Assembly: GCF_002091715.1 (NCBI RefSeq)
Contig: NZ_BDAG01000009.1
Location: forward strand, 106,224-170,223
DNA from: Pseudomonas migulae NBRC 103157
GTDB lineage: Bacteria > Pseudomonadota > Gammaproteobacteria > Pseudomonadales > Pseudomonadaceae
DNA length: 64,000 nt
Direction of reading: 5' to 3'
In this document: piece by piece, positions 57,514 through 64,000 of the stretch
Layout of the letters: each line of letters opens with the position of its first letter
Position numbering within the stretch: the first letter of the stretch is position 1
The notes under the pieces: model-generated
What the model saw: the letters and a program-made list of their open reading frames with translations, nothing else
Database searches by the model: none
What the model was told of the DNA's origin: nothing
Translations under genes and position numbers: made by a program

Positions 57514-57993
57514 TCAATTCTTGAGCAGCAGCGCGCCTTCGATGGGCACGTAGCGACTGGCGGCGCGGATCAGCGAGTTAGCCGTCAGGCCCGGCACGCC
57601 GTAGGCCACCGCCTGTACGCCGTGCTTGGCGATGATGCGCTCCAGCAGCATGTCGAAATCACCGTCGCCGGAGGCCAGCACCACTTCGTCGACGTGGTCC
57701 GCCGCGTCCATGATGTCGAGGGTGATGCCCACGTCCCAGTCGCCCTTGGCCGAGCCGTCGCTGCGCTGAATGTAGGGTTTGAGCTTCACGGTGAAACCGA
57801 GGTTGCGCAGGATCTGCTGAAACTGCTGCTGCTTGCTGTCACCACGATCGATCGCGTAGGCATAGGCCTCGACGATCTCGCCCTGTTTGCTGATATCAGC
57901 CCACAGCGCGGCATAGTTGAAGTGGCAACCATAGGCCTGACGCACGGTGTAATAGAGGTTTTGAACATCGGCGAACACTGCAATTTTTTTCAC
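57514..57993 (-). CDS. NYN-domain protein (LabA/DUF88 type), putative RNase
   Basis: The protein has 159 residues. The PIN-like NYN fold has conserved acids in VFADVQNLYYTV near residue 9, KGDWDVGITLDIMD near 85-95, and LASGDGDFDMLL near 107-112. These are the usual metal-binding positions, so ribonuclease activity is plausible. It is followed by the exonuclease gene on the same strand. Confidence 0.92.
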   Translation of the reverse strand: MKKIAVFADVQNLYYTVRQAYGCHFNYAALWADISKQGEIVEAYAYAIDRGDSKQQQFQQILRNLGFTVKLKPYIQRSDGSAKGDWDVGITLDIMDAADHVDEVVLASGDGDFDMLLERIIAKHGVQAVAYGVPGLTANSLIRAASRYVPIEGALLLKN

Positions 57994-58086
57994 CGTGCAT
58001 CCTCTTTCGCGCAGGCGGGATCAGGCACCGGGCCCGAAAAGTTGCCCAGTATGCCAGCCTGGAGGATTGTTCCGCGAATAATCGGC

Positions 58087-58108
58087 CCGGAGCGCCGCAG
58101 CGCTCCGG
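58087..58108. other. GC-rich stem-loop between DUF2076 and NYN genes
   Basis: CCGGAGCGC pairs with GCGCTCCGG around CGCA. There is no T-run on either side, so intrinsic termination is doubtful. Confidence 0.4.
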
Positions 58109-58120
58109 ACGAATGGCGTG

Positions 58121-58861
58121 TCAGACGAAGGAATCGTCGTCGCCGCCGAAGAACGATGAACTGTCATCGTTGTAGTCGGTGTCGGCATAGTCTTGGGAGT
58201 TGTCAGCCACGCGCTGGTCATCGCCCCAACCGTTGTCACCGCTTTGATCGTTGACCTGAGCCGGCTCTTCCTTGATCACTTCCACCACTTCCGGCTGCTG
58301 GTTGTGGTGGAACAGGCTGCTGATGCCCTGTGCCAGCATCACGCCACCCGCCACACCGGCGGCGGTTTTCAGCGCGCCACCGAGGAAACCGCCACCGACA
58401 GGTTGCTGTTGCGGCGCGTAGTTCTGCTGCGGTGGCGGCGCACCGAAGTTCTGCTGTGGCGGCGGCGGCGAATTGAACGACTGCCGCCCCGGCTCACGCC
58501 AGCCACCACTGGAGGGCGGTGCACTGGGCGCGGGTGTTTCACGGGAGCTGCCGCCGAAAATACTCGACAGGAACCCACCGCCGCTCGGCGCCGGAGCCGT
58601 CGTCTGCGCCTTGGCCGATTGCAGTTCGGCCTGCAATTGCTGGACTTGCTGATCCAGTTGCTTGTTCTGCGCGTCAAGGCTCTTGATCGCGGCCTCTTGC
58701 ACCAGAATGGCCTGGGTCATGAAGTAGCCCGCCGCGGGTTGGCGAGTCAGGTGTTCCTTGATCCGCGCCTCGGCCTGGGCGTCGCGCGGGGCTGAATCCG
58801 TTTCGGCCTGTTGCAGCCGGGAAAACAGTCCATCGATCAGGGTTTGTTCTTCGCTGTTCAT
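58121..58861 (-). CDS. DUF2076 family protein
   Basis: The protein has 246 residues. The family N-terminus MNSEEQTLIDGLFSRLQQAE is followed by a coiled-coil region (about 55-85) and a low-complexity middle rich in Pro, Gln, Gly and Ser (about 90-150). A glycine-rich hydrophobic segment (GGALKTAAGVAGGVMLAQGI) and an Asp-rich tail ending GGDDDSFV complete it. It is probably a periplasmic or membrane-associated ligand-binding protein; the function is unknown. Confidence 0.9.
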   Translation of the reverse strand: MNSEEQTLIDGLFSRLQQAETDSAPRDAQAEARIKEHLTRQPAAGYFMTQAILVQEAAIKSLDAQNKQLDQQVQQLQAELQSAKAQTTAPAPSGGGFLSSIFGGSSRETPAPSAPPSSGGWREPGRQSFNSPPPPQQNFGAPPPQQNYAPQQQPVGGGFLGGALKTAAGVAGGVMLAQGISSLFHHNQQPEVVEVIKEEPAQVNDQSGDNGWGDDQRVADNSQDYADTDYNDDSSSFFGGDDDSFV

Positions 58862-59039
58862 GGCGACCTCGTAGATTGCCGGGGAAATCGTTGCCCTTCT
58901 CCAGAGAGGATAAGGTGCTCGACCTTAATGGAGGCTGAAACAAGTTGTTTCAATGACCTTTACCGAACGTTTACGTTTGCGTCCCGAAGCGCTGCATCGG
59001 TTAAAGTGGGCCACTGCTTTCAACCTGCGATACCGACTG

Positions 59040-59714
59040 ATGAATCCGTTCGACGTACTGCGTGACTCTTTGTATTTCTTCAAGCGCAATCTTGGCCAGA
59101 TCGTGCGGCTGTGCCTGCCACTGGTGATCGTCGAAGCGCTGCTGCAACAAGTGGTCGATCACTCGACCGAGCCGGACAGTTTTTCCGGCATCAGCGTGAT
59201 CGTCGGGCTGCTGGTGTATCCGCTGTACACCGCCGCGCTGATCCTGTTTCTCGATGCGCGCAGCCGGGGTGAATCGCCGCGCAACCGTGACCTGCTGTCG
59301 AGGTCCGCCTACCTGTGGCCGCGCTTCGCCCTGCTTACCGCGCTCAATACCTTGCTGATCCTGATCGGCCTGTCGTTGTATTTCCTGCCCGGTATCTGGC
59401 TAATGGTGACCCTCGCGTTCGGCGAATACCTGCTGGTGCTGCGCGGCCTGGCGCCACTGGCCGCGATGAAGGAAAGCCTGCGCCTGACCCGCGGCCATTT
59501 TCTGCGCATCCTGGTGTGCATTCTGTGTGTGATGGGGCCGTTGTGGTTGCTCAAGGGCTTGACCCTGGAGGTTTACCCGGAGCCGCAGAACCCGGTGATT
59601 TCCTTGCTGATCGACAGCGCCCACAGCTTTTTGCAGTTGTTCACCAGCGTGGTGTTGTTCCGTTTGTTCATGCTGATCACCGACGTTCCCGAGAAAGTCG
59701 ACCGGCCGCTCTGA
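59040..59714 (+). CDS. YciC/UPF0259-like integral membrane protein
   Basis: The protein has 224 residues from ATG 59040 (MNPFDVLRDSLYFFKRNLGQ), the usual family opening; an upstream ATG at 58953 would add 29 residues that lack family character. Neither has a strong ribosome site. About six membrane segments follow, with AAMKESLRLTRGHFLRILVC characteristic. The function is unknown. Confidence 0.82.
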   Translation: MNPFDVLRDSLYFFKRNLGQIVRLCLPLVIVEALLQQVVDHSTEPDSFSGISVIVGLLVYPLYTAALILFLDARSRGESPRNRDLLSRSAYLWPRFALLTALNTLLILIGLSLYFLPGIWLMVTLAFGEYLLVLRGLAPLAAMKESLRLTRGHFLRILVCILCVMGPLWLLKGLTLEVYPEPQNPVISLLIDSAHSFLQLFTSVVLFRLFMLITDVPEKVDRPL

Positions 59715-59781
59715 CCGTGGGCTTCGGCGCGGCTCTCGGTTATGCTCGGGGCCATCTTTTGTAACGCTAATAAGCCGAGCC

Positions 59782-60858
59782 ATGACCCGTCTACTGCGCT
59801 ACACCCTGCTGGGCCTGGTGATTGCAATCGGCCTGATTGCCCTGCTGATCTACAGCCTGACCTGGCGCCCCGAGGCCAGGGAAATACTGCCGGTCAGTTG
59901 CAACGCCCAGGCGCCGAAACTGGTGCCCGGCCAGGCCCTGAAAGTCATGACCTGGAACGTTCAGTACCTGGCGGGTAAACGCTACGTGTTCTGGAATGAC
60001 CTGGCGGCCGGCAACGACGAAAAACCGACCACCGAGGACATGGCCTTCAGCCTCGATGAAGTGGCGCGGGTGATTCGCGACGAGCAACCGGATGTCGTGC
60101 TGCTGCAAGAGCTCGATGACGGCGCCAAGGCCAGCGATTACCAGAACCAGTTCAAACTGCTTCAGGAACGGGTCGCCGACCTGTATCCGTGCAGCGCAGC
60201 CGCCTTCGACTGGAAAGCCGATTTCGTGCCGCAGCCGCATATCTTCGGCAGCGTCGGCCGGCAACTGGCGACCCTCAGCCGCTACCAGATCGAGCACGCA
60301 GAACGCCTGCAACTGCCGACCCTGCCGGCTAATGTCATCAGCCGCCAGTTCAAACCGAAAAACGCTTTGCTGGTGACATACCTGCCGTTGAGCGATGGCG
60401 GTCAGATCGCGGCGCTCAACACGCATCTGGACCGCGTCCTTCAACCCGACGACACGCTGCAAGCCCAGGTGACCGCAGTCGCCAAGGTCCTCGACCGATT
60501 CGAAAGCCGCGGCACGCCGTGGCTGATCGGTGGCGACTTCAACCTGTTGCCGCTGGGGCAATATCGACGCCTGCCCACGGAACAACGCGCGCCCTACTCC
60601 GCCGACAGCGCATTGCATGTGTTGTGGGACAAGTACCCGATGATCCCGACCAACAATGAAGCCAGCGGAATCGATCGGGCGCAGTGGCTGACGCATTACC
60701 CGAACGATCCTGGCTTGAACGGCCCGGACCGGACCGTCGACTACCTGTTCTACAGCCCGCGGATCAAACGGGTCGAGGCGATGGTGCGGCAGGACGATAC
60801 CTTGCGGATCTCCGATCATTTGCCGGTGATTGCGCGGTTTCTGTTGCCGGCCAACTGA
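59782..60858 (+). CDS. membrane-anchored endonuclease/exonuclease/phosphatase-family protein
   Basis: The protein has 358 residues. An N-terminal anchor (LLRYTLLGLVIAIGLIALLI) is followed by the EEP fold: KVMTWNVQYLAGKR near residue 55, VVLLQELDD near 105, LNTHLDR near 215, GGDFNLLP near 250 and the C-terminal SDHLPVIARF with catalytic Asp-His. It hydrolyses phosphodiester or phospholipid-type substrates outside the cytoplasm; the target is unknown. Confidence 0.9.
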   Translation: MTRLLRYTLLGLVIAIGLIALLIYSLTWRPEAREILPVSCNAQAPKLVPGQALKVMTWNVQYLAGKRYVFWNDLAAGNDEKPTTEDMAFSLDEVARVIRDEQPDVVLLQELDDGAKASDYQNQFKLLQERVADLYPCSAAAFDWKADFVPQPHIFGSVGRQLATLSRYQIEHAERLQLPTLPANVISRQFKPKNALLVTYLPLSDGGQIAALNTHLDRVLQPDDTLQAQVTAVAKVLDRFESRGTPWLIGGDFNLLPLGQYRRLPTEQRAPYSADSALHVLWDKYPMIPTNNEASGIDRAQWLTHYPNDPGLNGPDRTVDYLFYSPRIKRVEAMVRQDDTLRISDHLPVIARFLLPAN

Positions 60859-60869
60859 CACACATAACC

Positions 60870-60959
60870 TGTAGGAGCCGGCTTGCTGGCGATAGCGGCG
60901 CCTCAGTCGACATCAATGTTGAATGATGAACAGCAATCGCCAGCAAGCCGGTTCCTACA
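60870..60959. repeat. REP pair (family A) with shared linker
   Basis: TGTAGGAGCCGGCTTGCTGG and its inverted copy flank CAGTCGACATCAATGTTGAA (60904 onward), the same linker as in the family B pair at 19.7 kb. It lies between convergent genes. Confidence 0.9.
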
Positions 60960-60973
60960 GGAGATTGTGCAGC

Positions 60974-61810
60974 TCAATGCACCTCCTCCAGATCATCATG
61001 CAGCAGCCCGAAGATATTGCGCTTCATCTCGATAAACGAGCGCTCCATGACCATGTCCAGGGTCCGTGGGCGTTCGATCGGCACGTCCAGAATCTGTTTG
61101 ATCCGCCCAGGCCTGGCGCCCATTACATAGACTCGATCGCCCAGCAAAATCGCCTCGTCGATATCGTGGGTCACGAACAGCACGGTCTTCTTGCTGTTGC
61201 CCCAGACCCGCAACAACAGCTGTTGCATTTGCAGACGCGTCTGGCTGTCGAGGGCGCCGAAGGGTTCGTCCATCAGCAGGATCTGCGGGTCGTTGGCCAA
61301 CGCCCGGGCAATCGCCACGCGCTGCATCATGCCGCCGGACAGCTGCTTGGCGTAGTTGTCGGCGAACCCGGTCAGGCCCACTTCATTAACGTAGTAATCG
61401 ACAATCTCCTTGCGCTGCGCCGCCGCCATGCCGCGCCGCTTGAGGCCGAACTCGACGTTCTGGCGCACCGTCAGCCACGGGAACAGCGTATAGCTCTGGA
61501 ACACCATGCCGCGATCCGCGCCGGGGCCCTGCACTTGCTGACCACCGACATAGATCTCGCCTTCCGTGGGCTCGTTCAGGCCGGCGGTGAGGTACAGCAA
61601 ACTCGACTTGCCGCAGCCCGACGGTCCGACCAGCACGGCGAATTGCTGATCCGGGACTTCGAATGAAACCTGATCCAGCGCGGTGAACACGCCGCCGTCG
61701 GGCTTCTGGTAACGCAGGCTGACCTTATCCACCTGCAGGCGTGGCGCGGTGTGCGCCGGGGCAGCCATCGGAGTGACGAAACGCGGGTTGACGGCGGTTA
61801 CTGAGCCCAT
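60974..61810 (-). CDS. ABC importer ATPase (nitrate/sulfonate/taurine type)
   Basis: The protein has 278 residues from ATG 61810 with GAGG upstream, overlapping the permease gene by 13 bases. Walker A is VGPSGCGKSS, the signature LSGGMMQRVAIARAL, Walker B LLMDEPFGALD and the switch His in FVTHDIDEA. It powers the adjacent permease. Confidence 0.94.
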   Translation of the reverse strand: MGSVTAVNPRFVTPMAAPAHTAPRLQVDKVSLRYQKPDGGVFTALDQVSFEVPDQQFAVLVGPSGCGKSSLLYLTAGLNEPTEGEIYVGGQQVQGPGADRGMVFQSYTLFPWLTVRQNVEFGLKRRGMAAAQRKEIVDYYVNEVGLTGFADNYAKQLSGGMMQRVAIARALANDPQILLMDEPFGALDSQTRLQMQQLLLRVWGNSKKTVLFVTHDIDEAILLGDRVYVMGARPGRIKQILDVPIERPRTLDMVMERSFIEMKRNIFGLLHDDLEEVH

Positions 61811-62601
61811 GCGGTAATCCTCAGACGAAGGAAACGGAACAGTTGATCGGTGACCAGGCCCAACAGGCCGATGATCGCGATGGCGAGGAAAATCACATCC
61901 ACCTGAAAGCCGCGCATGGCCTTGAGGCTCAAATAACCCAAACCGCTCGAAGCCGCGACCAGCTCCGCAACCACCAGGTAAGTCCAGGCCCAGCCCATGG
62001 TCACGCGCAAGGTGTCGAGCACGCCCGGCAAAGAGGCCGGCGCGATCACATGCAGCACCGCATCGCGACGGTTTGAACCCAAGGTGTAAGACGCATTGAT
62101 CAGGTCTTTGGAGATGCCTTTGGACACGTCCGCGATCATCACCAGTTGCTGGAAAAACACGCCGAAGATGATCACCGAGACACGCTGTTCCAGACCAATG
62201 CCGATCCACAGAATGAACAGCGGCACGAACGAGGTCACCGGCAGGTAACGAATGAAATTCACCATCGGTTCAAGGAACGCCTGGACGATGCGGAAGCTGC
62301 CCATCAGCAACCCCAGCGGCACCGCCACCAGCGACGAAACGACGAAACCGACCACCACCACTTCAAGACTGGCCCACACGTGTAAACCGAGCGTGCCGTC
62401 GCGGCTCAGGCGCACGGCGGCTTCGACCACCGCGCCCGGCGTCGGCAAGAACATGCCCGGCACCACGCCGCCGTAAGACAATCCGGCCCACAGGCCAACC
62501 AACAACACCCAGGCCAGGCCGCTTGCGCTCCAGATCACCGACACCGGCAGGCCGGTCTTGGGCGTGATGCAGCGGCTCAGCCATGAATTGCGCTTGAACA
62601 T
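61798..62601 (-). CDS. ABC importer permease (nitrate/sulfonate/taurine type)
   Basis: The protein has 267 residues with six predicted membrane segments. The ATPase-contact EAA-type loop is NASYTLGSNRRDAVLHVIAP, followed by LPGVLDTLRVTMGWAWTYLV. It is the SsuC/TauC-like subunit. It begins nine bases after the binding-protein stop. Confidence 0.93.
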   Translation of the reverse strand: MFKRNSWLSRCITPKTGLPVSVIWSASGLAWVLLVGLWAGLSYGGVVPGMFLPTPGAVVEAAVRLSRDGTLGLHVWASLEVVVVGFVVSSLVAVPLGLLMGSFRIVQAFLEPMVNFIRYLPVTSFVPLFILWIGIGLEQRVSVIIFGVFFQQLVMIADVSKGISKDLINASYTLGSNRRDAVLHVIAPASLPGVLDTLRVTMGWAWTYLVVAELVAASSGLGYLSLKAMRGFQVDVIFLAIAIIGLLGLVTDQLFRFLRLRITAWAQ

Positions 62602-62610
62602 GCAAACCTC

Positions 62611-63597
62611 CTACAGCGGGGTGACGAAGCGGTTGTCGATCAGGTCGTCATTGCTGACGTTGTAGGGTTTGCCCTGCAATTCACTGGCGGTTTCGTTGGC
62701 CAGTTTGATCAGCGGTTCGCTGTCGCCCGGCTTGCCCGGCGAGCCCAGGAGTTTTTCGCTCATGGCCTGATCGTAGAAGCGCACGCCTTGCGCGGCAGCT
62801 TCCAGCTCCTTCGGATCGGCGAGGTAACCACCGACGCCCTTGGCCATGATTTTGTAGGCCTCCTTCGGATGGTCCTTGGTGTACTGCACCGCTTTGTACA
62901 GACCGGCGACCAACGCCTTGACGTCTTCCGGTTGCTTCTCGATGACCGTGCAGTTGAGCGCGACCACGTCGACGATCACCCCCGGCGTGCTGCTGCTGTC
63001 GATCAGCACTTTGCCTTGTTGCTTGTTGCGCACCATCGAGAGATGAGGTTCCCAGGTCACGGCGGCCGGCACGCGACCGGCGATGAACGCGGTGGCGGCA
63101 TCGTCGGCCGTCATGTTCTGCACGGTGATGTCGCTCATGCTCATGCCGTGTTTTTTCAGCAAGTACGACAGCCAGAACTGCGAGGTGGAACCTTCGTTCA
63201 CCGCCACCGCCTTGCCTTTCAGCTCCTGCAGACTCTTGACGTCCTTGCCCACCAGAACACCGTCGCCACCATGGCTGTCATCCAGTGCAGCGACCGCTTT
63301 GAAGCAGAATTGCGGACGGTACTTGAGTACCTCGTCGATGGTCGACGCTGAGCCGGACAATTCGCCTGAGGCCTGCGCGGCCATGTACATCGAGGCCTCT
63401 TCGACGACCGGCAATTCGACGGTCAGACCGTTTTCCTTGAAGTAGCCCAGGTCTCGGGCGAGGTAGAGCGTGCCGTAACCGACCCACGTTGTGTGGCCGA
63501 TAGAGAGGGTGCCGGCCTGGGCGCTGGTAGCGACCGTGGCGGCAAGGGCGGTGATCGCCAGTGGATGAACGACGCGGGTAAGCAAGGACTTGATCAT
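62611..63597 (-). CDS. periplasmic binding protein of the ABC importer (NMT1/TauA-like)
   Basis: The protein has 328 residues from ATG 63597, chosen because it opens a signal peptide (MIKSLLTRVVHPLAITALAA ending SAQAG). The mature start TLSIGHTTWVGYGTLYLARD and FKENGLTVELPVVEEASMYM, then GRVPAAVTWEPHLS, are typical of the nitrate/taurine/sulfonate class. No oxygenase, hydrolase or regulator is adjacent, so the ligand is unknown. Confidence 0.92.
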   Translation of the reverse strand: MIKSLLTRVVHPLAITALAATVATSAQAGTLSIGHTTWVGYGTLYLARDLGYFKENGLTVELPVVEEASMYMAAQASGELSGSASTIDEVLKYRPQFCFKAVAALDDSHGGDGVLVGKDVKSLQELKGKAVAVNEGSTSQFWLSYLLKKHGMSMSDITVQNMTADDAATAFIAGRVPAAVTWEPHLSMVRNKQQGKVLIDSSSTPGVIVDVVALNCTVIEKQPEDVKALVAGLYKAVQYTKDHPKEAYKIMAKGVGGYLADPKELEAAAQGVRFYDQAMSEKLLGSPGKPGDSEPLIKLANETASELQGKPYNVSNDDLIDNRFVTPL

Positions 63598-64000
63598 GGA
63601 GCACTCCCAAAGCTGTTGGTTTAGTTTTGTCATGGGCAGTACGGCCAGCGGCCTTTGGAGAAGAGCTGCTACGGGCGGTCTCTGATGGACCTTGTTGTGG
63701 GCAGCGTTCGGCTGACTGGCGAGGTCGATGTTGGACCAAGGCGGGGATTAGGAAAATTAGGAAATATGTCGATGGGAGTGATGAAAAAACTGGGTAGCGT
63801 GCGCGGTAAAAGGGCGCGGTTTGCGGGGGTGCACGAGGCTTGTGCAAAAGTTAGAGGTGTGCTGAATTGACTATCGCTTTCGCGAGCAAGCCCGCACCCA
63901 CATTGAATTTATGTCGGTGACAAAATTTGTGTACGACACCGATCAAATGTGGGAGCGGGCTTACTCGCGAAGAGGCCTGAAAGAGCGCTACAAGGGGGGG
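63598..64000. other. upstream region of the ABC operon with a terminal REP pair
   Basis: About 400 bases without a credible gene. It should hold the operon promoter. A family B REP pair occupies 63879-63971 (TTCGCGAGCAAGCCCGCACC and an inverted copy). A 71-codon plus-strand frame at 63655 has no ribosome site or family features. Confidence 0.6.

Noticed and set aside
58087..58108. intrinsic terminator of DUF2076 gene
   Set aside because: Good stem but no T-run; listed only as a stem-loop.
63655..63870. 71-codon plus-strand frame upstream of the ABC operon
   Set aside because: No ribosome site or recognisable features; likely promoter region of the divergent operon.

Overview
The window looks like a chromosomal segment of a Pseudomonas species, most likely of the P. 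fluorescens group. GC is high, and the gene order gdhA - ettA - morA - glyA, followed further on by yjiA - ybdD - cstA / mapZ / radA / mscL / fpr / luxR / rlmG, matches from memory the PA4601-PA4615 and PP_0671-0675 / PP_4644-4648 neighbourhoods of known pseudomonads. Two REP families (cores GTAGGAGCCGGCTTGCTGGCG and CGCGAGCAAGCCCGCTCCCACA) fill many intergenic gaps. No tRNA, rRNA, complete insertion sequence or CRISPR array was seen.

Layout. (1) 1-10.9 kb: end of a DUF4105-type protein, a small lipoprotein, a Gre-like factor, gdhA, ettA, the c-di-GMP protein MorA and glyA. (2) 10.9-18.6 kb: accessory, with AT-richer parts. It holds an unrecognised 185-residue protein and a class II lanthipeptide locus on the minus strand: a 52-residue precursor gene (14956-15114) that is easily missed, a perfect intergenic hairpin, and a 1008-residue LanM synthetase. 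A DctA-like symporter and two GntR-type regulators follow. (3) 18.6-28.3 kb: pyruvate/peptide uptake set cstA-ybdD-yjiA, PilZ protein MapZ, radA, mscL, fpr, a LuxR-type autoinducer receptor without a synthase, and rlmG. (4) 28.3-36.4 kb: cyanide-insensitive quinol oxidase operon cioAB plus a DUF2474 peptide, with a perfect ANR/FNR box upstream; MFS exporter, a DJ-1-fold protein lacking catalytic residues, DUF4879 protein, purine permease and trmA. (5) 36.4-44.4 kb: a DUF4160/DUF2442 pair with operator-like dyads, a LysR regulator and a quinate/shikimate catabolic cluster (aroQ, shikimate/quinate dehydrogenase, TetR, quiC, MFS transporter). (6) 44.4-56.2 kb: mostly ordinary housekeeping and transport genes. 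(7) 56.2-56.9 kb: a tandem 270-bp repeat made of a REP pair plus a duplicated protein-coding remnant. (8) 56.9-64 kb: nucleases, a DUF2076 protein, a membrane protein, and a three-gene ABC importer of the nitrate/taurine/sulfonate type.

The most interesting item is the lanthipeptide locus. The precursor core carries three tandem pentads ending in Cys, the peptide has no Lys, Arg or His, and no transporter, leader peptidase or immunity gene is present nearby. All functional statements rest on reading motifs by eye; no database search was run.
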